Assembly: GCA_963920525.1 (NCBI GenBank)
Contig: OY986438.1
Location: 125,742,920-125,806,919 of the forward strand
Direction of reading: 5' to 3'
Length of the DNA: 64,000 bases
Origin: Dichetophora obliterata
Taxonomy: Eukaryota; Arthropoda; Insecta; Diptera; Sciomyzidae
Shown: piece after piece, positions 11,350-22,332 of the stretch
Layout of the letters: each line of letters starts with the position of its first letter
How positions within the stretch are numbered: position 1 is the first letter of the stretch
Translations under genes and position numbers: made by a program
Notes under the pieces: model-generated
What the model was told of the DNA's origin: nothing
The model's input: the letters and a program-made list of their open reading frames with translations, nothing else
The model's database searches: none

Positions 11350-12260
11350 ATTAAACAACTTTGCGTTTTCATGCCAGTTATGGATACAACACGCAAACTT
11401 TGATCTGATATTTTAATATTGATACTTATCCCGAAAATATTTAGCATCCTTGACTACTTTTTTTGTTGCCTTGATTTAACTTTTGACCAAAGCCTAGTAT
11501 CTTTCAATTGGCCTGAGTTCTAGACAGTTTGGAGAATTCGCATCTCGAGGCACCAAAAGCACATTATTTTTTGAGTACCTCTCCTAGGCCACTTTAACCT
11601 AATGATAGGAAACTTTTTTCCAAGCATTCATTAATGTAAATTTTAGAATTGTTCCTGTGGCTACCAACGACCTGCTCCTTTCGCCAGAGCTCAGATAACT
11701 TGTTGTACCAGGAATTCTTGAGAAAATTTGTTTTCCTTTTCTTGAGACAAACCTTTCTTCAACATTCCCTTGTGTGTCTGCGGTGGAAAACTGCTAGCCT
11801 GGCAGATGGGAAAAGTCGGCTAAATCTTTTGTATGTACGTCTCATCGTTCATGGTACAGTATTAGAATTTTTGAAAAAAAAAAACCTTTTTATTTTTTGG
11901 GTACGTTGTTTTGCCAACCTTGCTCTTGAAAGCATTCCTGTCTTTTACTTTTTGCACTTATTAAAAGTCTTCAGACCAGCTTAATTTTTGACCTTACCTG
12001 CAAAAAACTGGGAACATTCTTACCTTCTGAATGCCAGTTTTCTGCCAGAAATGATGGGATTCTTCTTCTGCATTGTAATGATTTTGCTTGTTTTTTCTGG
12101 TCACAGATACCTTTTTTCCTTCCAGAGCTTGCTTGTCCTCTTAAAACTTCTGCAAAATTTTTGACACAGTTTTCGCGCCAATTTGTACTTTGTAAGCAAT
12201 TTTTTCAAATATTTTGATTAGTTTGATTTAAATCAAATTACTAACACGAGATTTTATTGA
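11350..12260 (-). pseudogene. Decayed Tc1/mariner-superfamily transposase
   Basis: Reading the minus strand from about 12240 downward gives, in order: an HTH-like start (AYKVQIGAKTVSKIL near 12190); MNDETYVQK around the first catalytic Asp (about 11832-11852); ECLEKSFLSL (about 11600); and the PPNC-like turn with LELRPIE before a final helix rich in Lys (11520-11430). This order matches insect Tc1/mariner transposases of the DD37E type. Frames change several times and stops are frequent, so it is a relic. I could not find convincing TIRs. A BLASTX against transposases would fix the family. Confidence 0.6.
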
Positions 12261-12261
12261 C

Positions 12262-12742
12262 ATTTTTTATTCTGGATTCAAAAGAAATCAACCTAAAATT
12301 CGCCTGATTTCGACTATAATAAACGAAACGAATAAACGAAATTCACCTGATTTAACACTAGATTTTATATGAAAGTACACCCTGACGTATTAGTGTTATT
12401 TAATTCATATACAATTCTGTGGACATTTGATCAAACAACTTCTCTCAAAGGAGGTTTTAGGCAAACAATTTTTTTGAGATTAATTTTTTTAATGAACTAT
12501 CGTTGTAGAACTATTGAAAAATATGTACAAAAAATTTCAAATCAATCCCACTAATAATACAGATTCTGCAACGCTTCAAACCCGGTATGCCAGAGTAACT
12601 TTAAACGCGTTTTTCTTGAAACATACTTTTTCAAAATACTGCAAACGAACTAATCAATCAGTTTTAATATTTTATTTTTAATTATTTATAATTATTTATA
12701 AATTAGCGTCTTTGGATAATTCGTCTGGTTTTTACACGAAAC
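12262..12742. other. Flank of transposase relic
   Basis: AT-rich. GATTTTATATGAAAGTACACC (12363-12383, shown less one base) is inverted relative to CACTTTCATATAAAATC at 13715-13731, so the two sites may be remnant ends of one element that spans the SINE. No gene seen. Confidence 0.35.
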
Positions 12743-12755
12743 TATATAGTCAAAA

Positions 12756-13094
12756 GTGGCGGCCGTAGCCTAGTGGGTAGAGTGCGTGGCCCCTAAGCTA
12801 AAAAACCGCGGTAGCCCGGGTTCAATTCCAGCTCAGACAGAAAGTTTTTTCAATTGAATTAATTTTTCTGTTCGGTTGTCACCTCTCTGCAGACAATGGC
12901 AAACCTCAAAGAGTAAAAATTGCCATGCAAAGTTTCTTGAGAACATAAGCCGTTCGGAATCGGCATAAAACACGTAGGTCCAGTTCTCGGTCATTTGTGA
13001 TCAAACATTTAATAACACGCACAACACAATTGATCAATAGAAGCTAGGTCAAAGTCCTTACAAGGGCTGAAATGGCCTGTTTATTTTATTTTTT
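12756..13094 (+). mobile_element. Complete tRNA-derived SINE
   Basis: The tRNA-like head has box A GTAGCCTAGTGGGTAGAG and box B CCCGGGTTCAATTCC. The body carries TCTGTTCGG, CTCTCTGCAGACAATGGCAA and AGCCGTTCGGAATCGGC. The tail is T-rich (TTTATTTTATTTTTT). A perfect 13 bp target duplication, TATATAGTCAAAA, lies at 12743-12755 and 13095-13107. A second copy of the same family is at 30112-32116. The GCCGTTCGGA-TCGGC block resembles 3' ends of fly LINEs as I remember them, which would be the mobilising partner; that link is inference. Confidence 0.85.
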
Positions 13095-13107
13095 TATATA
13101 GTCAAAA

Positions 13108-13930
13108 ATAACGTATATTTTTTTATTTTTGTTTTCACGCTTCATAATTTTCTTAATTTTTCATATTTCCATTCTGTTTTAGTAAATGACGTGTATTTAA
13201 GGGTATACTTTCGAATGCATTTTGTTTTTTTTTCAGACGATCTGGAACTGAGCTATGATGCGGTCTGGTGTTCACCTATTTTTTAACACGCCAACTTCAG
13301 CGTCATATATACATATATAAAAACTGTATCTTACAAAAAAACATTGTTTTTTCTATACACATGATGTAAAATTAACATGCAATAGAAATTTTTTGCTATA
13401 TAATATACTTTTTTAGAAAACATCATCTAAAATATTTCTTCATTTCAATAGCTTTTGCCTAAATGCATTTCGACATAAAAAAGCAGCTTGTCAACAATAG
13501 CAACATCAGCAACCAAAGTTTTATAATATTTCACTGAACATCATTCAAGAAATTAAATAAAAAAACACCATTGCTCTTAGATACAAACCAGTATTTAGGA
13601 AAGGTTTGTTTTATATTTGTAAAAACTATTGAAGTAAAGCAACTTCAAAAGAATTTGTTTTGTCAAAAGTCCACAGAATTGAATTAAAATTAAATGACAC
13701 TCACTTGTCACGGTGCACTTTCATATAAAATCAAATCAGAAGCAACCATAGCTATTCCTTAAAAAGAAGATTCACATCAAAGTGGCAATCAAAAAGCAAA
13801 TCACAAATTTTTTTTTTGAGTTATTAAAAATACAGTCAGAAGGATCTGTTTGTGTATTATAGTTGAGTGGACTTTAACCATTTCGATGAAATAAAAGCAA
13901 AGCCCATACACAAACAGTTTCACATAATAA
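13108..13930. other. AT-rich stretch, no gene
   Basis: Only a small inverted repeat is seen (CTGTTTGTGTAT at about 13847 and ATACACAAACAG at about 13898). No open frame of interest. Confidence 0.35.
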
Positions 13931-14153
13931 ATAAGGTAGTTGCGGATAATAAGGCCTGTCGGCTAATAAGGCTCAAGACCTGACTATAATAGCCACATGC
14001 TGGCATACGCTAATGCCAAAAGTTATAGAAAAGTCTGTTGTCAAAATCAAAAATGCCCATAATTGCCATATACTGACTTTGAGAAATGCCACAAAATAGT
14101 TTGTATTTATTTGTAAGATTTTTTTCAGAATATATATGCAAAATAATATAATT

Positions 14154-15329
14154 CATGGCAGAATTATCCAGGTAGTATTGACAACAGCTTATTTTCTCTT
14201 CAAAACTAAAACATAGCCTGTCTAAAACAGCTGTTAGTGTGAGAAAGCGAAAAAGAAAGCAAGCGTCGAAAAATAAAATTATAAAAATGAAATAAGAATT
14301 TTTGTGAATTTAAATAAACAAATAAAAATTTTAAATCATAAAAGTTGTAAAAAAATCGTGTGTGATTTGTGCGAAAAGCTTATTAATTTATATATTTATT
14401 TTATTTCGGCCATGGTTCTCGGGCGAAGGTGCTCTTCTACAAGGACATTGCCACTACAGCCCTAGTATGGTTCCACTTTTGAGCATTGTGCACAAACTTT
14501 TTAGCTTCTCAGATGTTGGTTCATATTCTTCATCATCCAGCACACATTAATAGCTCCAGATTCTTTGAAAAATAATCGACCGCTGTCTCCACTATAGCTG
14601 CACAGCTACCTGCTTAAGCTAAGTCATTCAGAAGGTCTGACTATAATAGCCACATGCTGGCAGACTGATCTGTCAACATATAAGCGAGCCCATATAAATA
14701 TATGACCATATCCATAATTGGAATTGCCACAGTTTCGTTAAGTTTCGTTGACTTTCTTTGGCTTTTTGAAGAGCGATTCAAATCGCTCACAGCATAGGCA
14801 AATATCAATTTATTATTTATTTGAATATATTGAAAGCCAAACTGCAAAGAGTGCGCTTGTTTATTTTAGTTTTTAATAAATTTTATTATTTTGCATATTT
14901 TTTTGAAAAAGATCTCACAAATATACACAAATAAATACAAACTATTTTGTGGCACTTCTTAAAGTCAGTATATGGCAATTATGGACATTTTTGATTTTGA
15001 GAACAGCCCGCTGGCTTTTCGTTTACTTTTTGGCAGTAGTGTATGCCAGCAAGTGGCTATTATAGTCAGGCCTAAACTCGCCGTGAAATAAGATACATTG
15101 TAATAAATATATCAGGGCACAAAACATATTCTTTACCTTCCAAAAATACACCACTTTTAATGAATATTTTATTTGTAGCATATGTACGCATCTGCAGCTG
15201 CTGAGGTTCTTTGTTTGAGGTTCATTTATTGACAATGGCCGATTGAATGCCCTCTCTTTTTAAGTAAATTTTTTGACAGCAAATGTTTTCCATAAAAACT
15301 GTCAACACTACCTGGGTAATTCTGCTATG
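14154..15329. mobile_element. MULE-like non-autonomous element, 9 bp TSD
   Basis: The ends match closely: CATGGCAGAATTATCCAGGT on the left, CATAGCAGAATTACCCAGGT (complement) on the right. They are flanked by a perfect 9 bp duplication, AATATAATT, at 14145-14153 and 15330-15338. A 9 bp duplication is the hallmark of Mutator-like transposition. A sister element with the same terminal motif is at 21646-22332. The interior holds a reversed copy of element X (14635-15070) and no transposase. Confidence 0.75.
14635..15070 (-). mobile_element. Second copy of TIR element X, inverted
   Basis: 14636-14870 is the reverse-complement match of 15350-15581, and 14915-15070 is the reverse-complement match of 13979-14135. 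This is therefore a short, complete copy of element X in the opposite orientation to the outer copy, nested within the MULE-like element. It is the most compact version of X in the window (~436 bp). Confidence 0.7.
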
Positions 15330-16589
15330 AATATAATTTATTAAAAACTAAAATAAGCAAGCTCACTCTTTGCTGTTTGGCTTTCAATATATTAAAATAA
15401 ACAATTGTTTGACATTTGCCTATGCTGTGAGCGATTTGAATCGCTCTACAAAAAGCCAATGAAAGTCAACGAAACTTAAGGAAACTGTGGCAATTCCAAT
15501 TATGGGTATGCTCATATGTTTACATGGACTCGCTTTTATGTTGACAGATTCGTCTGACAGCATGTGGCTATTATAGTCAGGCCTTTAAGTAAAAAACAAC
15601 TTTAAATAGCACTGGCTTACAAATAACGAAAGTTGTTGGTATAATGAATGCTATATCCATTTCTAATGTTTAATGGGTAGGTGCTTCCGAAAATGTCTTT
15701 ACTTTTTGTCTGTCTCTCCGTTTTCGAGATATTGCCCACTGTAATTTTCTTATATTAAAAAAGAGTTTGTTCCACTTAATAGTATATATCTCAAGGACCA
15801 ACTACAATAACAAAACAAATATTATATTAAGCTAAAGCTTATATAATTCCCTACAAACAATGCCTACATTATTTTTTGATTTAACAGTTAGTTTTGGCGA
15901 AATAAATTAAAATTTTTAGGTTTTTTACATTTTTCAGAAAAACTTTATTAAAAAAATACCAAACTATTCAAAATATTTTGTTAGTTTTGATAATTTTACT
16001 TAAAGCCTGTACTTTTCCGAAAAAATAAGATGTTGTTAAGAGAAAATCTATTGAGAAGTTATGTTTAATTGAACAAAAGCACCCATATATCACTAGTTTG
16101 TGTCTTCCAACGCCAGTCTCTTTGTTCAGTAAAAAATAGCAATCGTTAGGTGACAAAACCATATCATCCGAAAATTAAATTTTATGTACCGTTTTTTGCT
16201 TGGGCTCCATTCAGACAATATTAATTTGCACATTTGACACAAAATACTTGGCGTTCATGGTTCATAAATATTCTCATCTTCAATATCAAAATAATGAAGA
16301 TATGAAGTTTGCAGTAAACACGTAAAATTGAGTCGATTACACATTTTATTTTGTAGGTTATTTTAATTTTTATTATTCTCTTTCTTTCGTTACAAGCTGT
16401 GCGTTTCTTTTGTTTGCCACTTTTTTTGCTAGAATGCGAGAAAAACATTCTAGGTTTTGCTTCTATTCCTATAAAACAACTCATTATCGTTCAGATATGG
16501 TACCATAAAATCAGGTAGGCTCACGACTGACTGTGTTTTACTTACATATAAATAGACATTAGTGTAAAAATCAGGCGTTTCGCTTTGAT

Positions 16590-16905
16590 GGATTCGGTGG
16601 TCGCGCTCTCAGCCGTGTTCCTACCTGTTTTCATGCACTCTCAGTCATGAGCCTACCTGGTTTTACTGTACCACTAACTAATATAATCCGTTTCGTTTTG
16701 ACAGTATCGGCGGTTGAACTCTCAGTCATGAGCTTACCTGGTTTTATTGTAATATGCAAACTGTACTCTGTAATATGTACTCCATTTCGTTTTGACAGTA
16801 TCGCCGGTTTAACTCTCAGTCATGAGCCGACCAAGTTTTATTATACCAAGCAAACTAATGTATTCCGTTTCGGCAGTCACGCTCTAAGTCATGAGCCCGG
16901 TTTAA
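16590..16905 (+). repeat. 75-95 bp minisatellite around CTCTCAGTCATGAGC
   Basis: CTCTCAGTCATGAGC recurs at 16640, 16717 and 16811 with a decayed copy near 16882 and a partial unit before 16640. Each unit also has CTACCTGGTTTTA-like, CCGTTTCGTTTTGACAGTAT and CGCCGGTT-like parts. Unit length varies by small indels. It lies in the core of the long-TIR element. Confidence 0.75.
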
Positions 16906-17034
16906 TTGTCGCATGTTTATTTGTATCTTTTGTGTTCCTTCTCAAAACACCTGATTTGACACTTATGTTTTATGAACACTAAAAAATTTAAAAAAATCTT
17001 TTAACTACAACAACCCCGTTATGTATTTATCTTA

Positions 17035-17445
17035 CAGTCCACCCTAAACAAGTGCGCGTGCGTGGTTTAACTGTCAAAATCGGCTCATGCACATACATTT
17101 TGTATGAAGCCTACCGAAACACGCACCGGACTACCGCAACATGAATCGAATTTCCAATTTTGACAGTGCGTTCGGATGTGAAGTTGGCTGCATAAAACCA
17201 AAGTATTAGAACAAAGAGCAATCAGATGCTATTAATTTATTATTCTCAATTGCAAATGGAAGTATTTGCAATATTAATAGATTTTTACGCAATACTAAAA
17301 GTTTTTTAAGATTTTTAAACCATCAGACTGAGCTGGTTCGAGAGCAGCAGTTCTTTCCGCAGCGCACTTGTTTAGGTTAAGCGTAAAATAATATTGCGTG
17401 GCGCTTGGGTACGCAGCGCAACGCGCACTTGTTTAGGGTGCACTG
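17035..17445. mobile_element. MITE with CAGTSCACCCTAAACAAGTG ends
   Basis: The left end CAGTCCACCCTAAACAAGTG matches the complement of the right end CAGTGCACCCTAAACAAGTG. TTA flanks both sides (17032-17034 and 17446-17448), which would suit a PIF/Harbinger-type 3 bp duplication. An extra inverted copy of GCGCACTTGTTTAGG is present near 17370. No ORF of its own. Confidence 0.7.
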
Positions 17446-17449
17446 TTAA

Positions 17450-17645
17450 TATATAAAAGGCAAGCACTCTGCTCCGTGCCCAATATCTCTCAAACTGTTC
17501 AGCCTGAAAGTATGCACATCTTAATACACAAAAGGTAAGCATGCTGCTCCTACACAGTATTTCTCGGACTGTAAATTTTGTTTGACAGTAAGGTACTTTT
17601 ACAAGACAAGTACTGTCAAAAATGTTCAGCCTAAGAGTATGCACA
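17450..17645 (+). repeat. Tandem duplication, one copy with a hairpin insert
   Basis: A ~68 bp unit (AAAAGGCAAGCACTCTGCTC ... GTTCAGCCTGAAAGTATGCA) is repeated. The second unit contains ~54 extra bases (about 17571-17624) that form a small hairpin bounded by TTTGACAGTA and TACTGTCAAA. The first unit shows the uninterrupted site. Confidence 0.7.
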
Positions 17646-18884
17646 GAAAATATATTTGATACTTATCAGTGACAATATTAGATCTGAACAATAGTACGTT
17701 TTTGAACTAAGTACCTTTTCAACACTGCTGCAATACGTAAAGTGTTATATAAAGTGATACATTTGTATTTTTCAAAAATCAATTAAATACAAAATCAAGC
17801 TTTAAAAAGAGAAAAAAGTGCTTTCGGCAAATGGCTCCAAAAAGGAAGTGTGCGGGGAGGACCTGTCGTAGGACAGACTTTTATACTAGTATGACAATAA
17901 AAAAGGGCGAAATGCAAATATAGACAATCACTCAATTTGGATGCTTTCGATCAATTAAACACAATTTTCCACTTCTCAATAGATTTTCTTCAACAATATC
18001 CTATTTTTTTGGATAAGTACAGGTTTAAAGCAAAAAATATCAAAACGAACAAAATATATTGATTTCTTAACAAAATTTGCAATTAGTTTTATATTATTTT
18101 TTTTTAATTTTGCTGAAAAACAAGAAAAATCCTAAAAAATTGAATTTATTTCGCGAAAGCTAACAGTTGAATCAAAAAATAATGTAAGCATTGTTTGCAA
18201 GGAATTTTATTAACTATATCTTGATATAATATTTGTTTGATTTGTTTTGTTGGTACTGGAGATATATGCAATTAAGAAGAACTAACTTTTTTTTAATATA
18301 AGAAAACTGCAGGGTAATATCTCGAAAGTGGAGTGACAGAAAAAAATAATGACATTTTCGGAAGCACCTACCCATTTTACATTATAAATTGATAGTGGCA
18401 TTCATTGTACATTCTGGCTGTACGCCAGTGTAATCGATGTCACTCAAGGTCACACTCGCAGGTAACTTTCATTAACATAAGAAGATTTAAATTTGTCGCG
18501 ACGAGTTAGCTGGCTCTCTGCCACTAACATTCATTGTGAGGAGCGATAGAGCTGTAAGAATAATAAGTCGTTCGAGTAATTCATAAATTTTTGTTGTAGT
18601 ATTACAGTTAAAAACATTAGTTTCCTATCATTTTATGCTTCTATGACCTTTGATGTTTGAATAAAATATCATGGTCGGAACAATTTTTTTTTTCTCTTCT
18701 TTACACAAGGTATCCGCAGTTAATAAGGCCTACTAAGTTTGTCCGTAGGTCTTATTATCCTCCCCATTTTGTATCAATATTTTCCTGCTTTTTAGCTAAG
18801 TTTTTGTTTTTTTTTCAAAATATCAGGATTATTTATAAGTAAAAACAATTGTTTATGAATTGACCTTTCAGGTCAATGACACCA

Positions 18885-19021
18885 GTAGTGGAATTCCCAA
18901 AAATTTAACGATAATAAGCGTTGTCGCTATCGATCATTGTGCGTGCCACATTCATAGAAAATGACAGTTTTCGCTAACTAATGATATCGAAACTCGTCGT
19001 TAAGGCGTTTGGGAATTCCAA
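18885..19021. mobile_element. 137 bp MITE with TGGAATTCCCAAA ends
   Basis: TGGAATTCCCAAA at the left and its complement TTTGGGAATTCCA at the right are followed inward by a second matched block (TTTAACGA / TCGTTAAG). The interior is short and non-coding. The target duplication is not clear. Confidence 0.6.
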
Positions 19022-19403
19022 TACAGAGCCATCCACATCAACAATACGAGAAAAAGAATTGAGCATACCTCAAACAGACCTCCTGGAAGGTTTCACCGCA
19101 TGGCCCGCGGTAGATCTAGTTTGAACGGTGATGAAGATAATGTGCCGATCGCTCAAGTAAAAAGAATATTATTTCATTACCTTATCAACACCGACCAAAA
19201 TCACTGGAAAAACACCTTTGATTTGGAACACCTTTTGGAAAAATAGCTTTGAACTACAGACGAACTTCAGTCACGCAAGAATTATTTGATAAAAACAAAG
19301 AAGATAAGAAAATAAAAAATAACTCAACCCTCAAAGGTAGAAGTGGTTCTAAATAGAACCAGGCGAGTTCTTACTGACACGATTTTGTTATTGATTTGAA
19401 TTA

Positions 19404-19661
19404 CCAAATCGTCGCTGCGCCAACAGAAACGGTTATGTGATTATTGTCAATTTTTTTTATTGCATATTTTTTAACACTATCTATTGCCCACATTTCTACA
19501 TTTGCCGTTTTTTAATCTTTTTCGATTTAGAAGTGATTAAAAACAGTTATGTGCTCTGTACTAGAAATGCTCTTAAAATATATTTGTTTTTTTTTTTTTT
19601 TGCTCTCATGAAAATTTACTGAAAAATACATAACTGTTTTTATTGGCGCAGCGACGAAATG
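19404..19661. mobile_element. 258 bp MITE, TA target duplication
   Basis: The left end CCAAATCGTCGCTGCGCCAA and the right complement CATTTCGTCGCTGCGCCAAT extend inward with AACGGTTATGTG / AACAGTTATGTA. TA flanks both sides (19402-19403 and 19662-19663), suggesting Tc1/mariner-type mobility. Non-coding. Confidence 0.7.
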
Positions 19662-20345
19662 TAAAAAATCTGTTTTGTTCATTCAGGTATGTTACAGTTA
19701 TAACTAGGTCTTATTACTATGTTATAATAAGGCCTAATGACAAGGTTTTGAAAAATGTTAAATTTTTTTCTTTAGTGCAGAAATTCCCATTTTTTGTTTA
19801 AAACTTATAGTAATTAACAGGGCTAGGATTTCGATGACATGTCATGTTTTTCTGCTGTACCTAAGATATTTCCTGCTTATTTAGAGCGTCCATTTATGTT
19901 TCCTTAATTCCAAATATGAAAAGTTTTTATGTAATTTTTCGTAATTTTTTATCGTTTTATATCGGTTTAAGTTTTAAGGTAATTTTTACTAGATTTTAAG
20001 TTATTTTATTGTCATTTTTGGGCATTTTTAGTTTTTAGCGCATTTTATGTTTTTTAAGGTAATTTTAGTGTAACTTTAAAAAAAATGGCGTTCTTTTTGT
20101 AATAAAAAATATAAAAATGCAAATTTTTAAACAAATTCCTTTGACAATAGTGTCCCTTCAATCAAAAACATTACCTCTCGGTTCATAGACTTCGATGAAA
20201 AAAGCTGTGCGCATGGTAAAACTGGCAAAAGGGTATGTAGAAAGATTAAACAAGTCTTTGATAAGGACTCAGGATGTGCTAGTTTTTATTAACTCTATTT
20301 TAATGCTCTATCGCTGAAATATTAGGGGGTTAAAATTTTAATACT

Positions 20346-20543
20346 ATGAAATTAGAAGAAGAACTAACATCCAATGACATATCGTCTTTTAAATATGTTC
20401 CTCTCGTCAGTGCAGAAGTAGAAAGAAGTTTTTCTGTTTACAAAAACATTTTTCCATACAATCGAAGTTCTTTAAATTTTAATAACTTAAAAACATTGAT
20501 CGTAATATACTGTAAAGCTATGTATAAATATTATATAAAATAA
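20346..20543 (+). pseudogene. hAT transposase C-terminal dimerisation fragment
   Basis: The 65-codon frame contains VPLVSAEVERSFSVYKNIF and NFNNLKTLIVIYC. These match the end of hAT transposases: the SAEVERSFS-type motif and the hydrophobic repeat used for dimerisation, in a branch with short C-termini. The catalytic DDE residues and BED finger are missing, so it cannot transpose by itself. It ends just before the right subterminal region, as expected for a deletion derivative of the element at 19818-20811. Codons 1-13 are not clearly homologous. Confidence 0.75.
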
Positions 20544-20587
20544 ATTTCAAGTTTAGTAATGTTTTTTTTTAAAGCTTTATTTCCAAA

Positions 20588-20705
20588 ACAGACTATCTAG
20601 TCAGCTTAGTGATTGACTCTATACAGAGTTGTTTTTGTTGTTGTTGCCTTCTTAAAAAAATTACTTGATCTTAAGCTCGCAATTCAAGTCATTTAATAAC
20701 TTAAT
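20588..20705 (+). repeat. Copy of the 32.5 kb inverted-repeat arm
   Basis: CTAGTCAGCTTAGTGATTGA, GTTGTTGTTGCCTTCTT and TACTTGATCTTAAGCTC match 32503-32575 in the same order and orientation. It lies inside the hAT element, so that hAT either captured this repeat or was invaded by it. Confidence 0.6.
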
Positions 20706-20939
20706 AGATCACAAATTAATCAGCTTTATCTTTTGTTTATTTTTTTTTTTATGTAACTTTTGTTTTTAGGTAATTTTTGGCGTTTTTTAGGTCATCAAAA
20801 TCCGAGCCCTGGTAATAAATATATAGACTTAATAAGAATTAAATAGATTTAATAATCATTCTATGCTGTATTAGAAACATAGTTTTTGTCTTACTTCGAA
20901 TCTCCCTTGCTAGCCCTTATTACCCGCACCTACCTTAGT

Positions 20940-21640
20940 TGATAAAAAGGAAGGATGGGCAAAAGCCTAAAAAAAATTTCTTGAAGGCAAGTGATTCAGG
21001 TTCAGTTTCAGTTTTTATTATTTTTACATCAAAAACAACTTTGGCACCATTTTTTGGAAGAAAAATAAATTTTTTGAACCTACTTTTTTGAAAAAAGATT
21101 AAAAATGTTAATCCACAGCGCACTGCTCTGCTGCAATAATTGTTTTTACTATAAAAAATTTAATGAAATATATTAAAAAACAAAGATATTTGCGTCAAAA
21201 GTCAACATTTTTAATTTAGTATTTTTTTTTTGTTTTTTTCTGCTTGAGGTAACGATGTTATATTCAAAAATTCATTGTACTAAGATATTCTATAATTTAA
21301 AGATATAAGAACGTTATTGGTGTCATATAAACAAAAAGTTTTATAACGCGATTATCCTTAAGAAAATTTAAAAAGTTAGTAAACATTAATATATATAGGA
21401 TAAAAAACAGTCCAGGTGGTGTTTGTAGTCCTTTTAATAGGCAAGAATTATTTCGTTGATTGTTCGAACGTATCTCAAATTTTGAACTCATTCTTGTTTT
21501 TATTTTATGTTATTTTGAAGAGAATAATTTTTTGGTGATAAAAAGTACCGTGTGTCGCAACCAGAGACGTAAGGAACATACGTGTCAAGTTTAAAAAAAA
21601 AGTTAAAAATTATAAACTAAAAAAAAATAAGATATTGTAT
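20940..21640. other. AT-rich stretch, no gene
   Basis: No terminal repeats or coding signal. GTAGGTGCGGGTAATAAGGG (complement) at 20912-20932 resembles a site at 13936 (see findings). Confidence 0.35.
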
Positions 21641-21645
21641 GAAGC

Positions 21646-22332
21646 CATGGCAGAATAACCAGGTAAATGCAATTCGGAGAGCCAAAAACGAAAGAGCAAA
21701 ACATTGGCGTAGCAATAATGTCACTATTGACAAATTATGTTTATTCGTTCAGCCATAGGGATGTATAATTTACTTGTAACCGTATAAATCAATTGAGTAA
21801 CCAGATTTTATGTAGAACATGTAAAAAAACTAAACAAAAATCCTAAAAATTTCATAAAATGAGCCGTGTTTTAAGATATAATACATAATTAATTGTAGTT
21901 TGGCCTTAAATGAAGCGAAGGAAGTTTACTTTTAATACAATTTTCACTCGACTACTTATATCGATTGTGTAGTAACCAATTTATTTGTATAACTATGTAC
22001 GGCTGATTAAACTGTCAAAATATATTTTTCAAATGAAATTGCTGCTGGAAAACAAAATTTATTTAATGAAATCGACGATTGTCTGTTAATTTTATCGTGC
22101 TGGAACGGGAGCTAACAATTGATGATCTGTTTTCGGATTATAGCGATGGGAGGCGGTTATAGGCAGTTCAGAAAATCCATTGTCAAAACTGAATAAATAA
22201 TAAAAAAATAAATAATAATAATTGATAATATTTTCAAATCGGCTCATTTTGACGTTATAATTACGCCTTTTTTATTGTTTTGTTGCCGGAGAGAGCGTAT
22301 TTCTAGTGCATCTACCTGGCTATTCTGCCATG
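21646..22332. mobile_element. MULE-like MITE, sister of 14154-15329
   Basis: Ends CATGGCAGAATAACCAGGTA and complement CATGGCAGAATAGCCAGGTA share the motif CATGGCAGAATNNCCAGGTA with the element at 14154. The 9 bp flanks GTATGAAGC and GTATGTATC agree at 7 of 9 positions, consistent with an aged Mutator-type duplication. The 687 bp interior has no ORF of note; it is a non-autonomous family member. Confidence 0.7.

Larger units (their letters stand above)
13979..15581. mobile_element. TIR element X (split by a MULE-like insertion)
   Basis: Ends are CCTGACTATAATAGCCACAT (left) and the complement at 15562-15581. The element's two halves, 13979-14144 and 15339-15581, are separated by a complete MULE-like element (14154-15329) with its own target duplication. 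A second copy of X lies inverted inside that MULE-like element. Subterminal CAATTTGAATCGCTC-type sequence and GCATAGGCAAAT recur in both copies. No clear target duplication of X could be defined. Confidence 0.65.
15610..18430. mobile_element. 2.8 kb long-TIR element
   Basis: About 420 bp at 15650-16070 is inverted at 17975-18400, for example TGGGTAGGTGCTTCCGAAAA and CAACAGTTAGC-type blocks with many small differences. The outer ends read CACTGGC-TACA on both sides. TA follows the right end, and TA lies one base off the left end. The interior has no recognisable transposase and hosts a minisatellite and a further MITE. It is a non-autonomous element, possibly Tc1/mariner-like given the TA; the class is uncertain. 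Confidence 0.6.
19818..20811 (+). mobile_element. Internally deleted hAT transposon
   Basis: Ends are CAGGGCTAGGATTTCGATGA and the complement of a right end reading CAGGGCTCGGATTTTGATGA. The flanks GTAATTAA (19810-19817) and GTAATAAA (20812-20819) agree at 7 of 8 positions, the 8 bp duplication expected of hAT. Subterminal DNA is packed with TAATTTTT-like motifs, as in hAT transposase-binding regions. The only coding piece left is the C-terminal dimerisation segment at 20346-20543. A fragment of the 32.5 kb repeat sits at 20588-20705. Confidence 0.85.

Noticed and set aside
15582..15590. Target duplication of TIR element X
   Set aside because: CCTTTAAGT versus the left flank GGCTCAAGA agree at too few positions to call.
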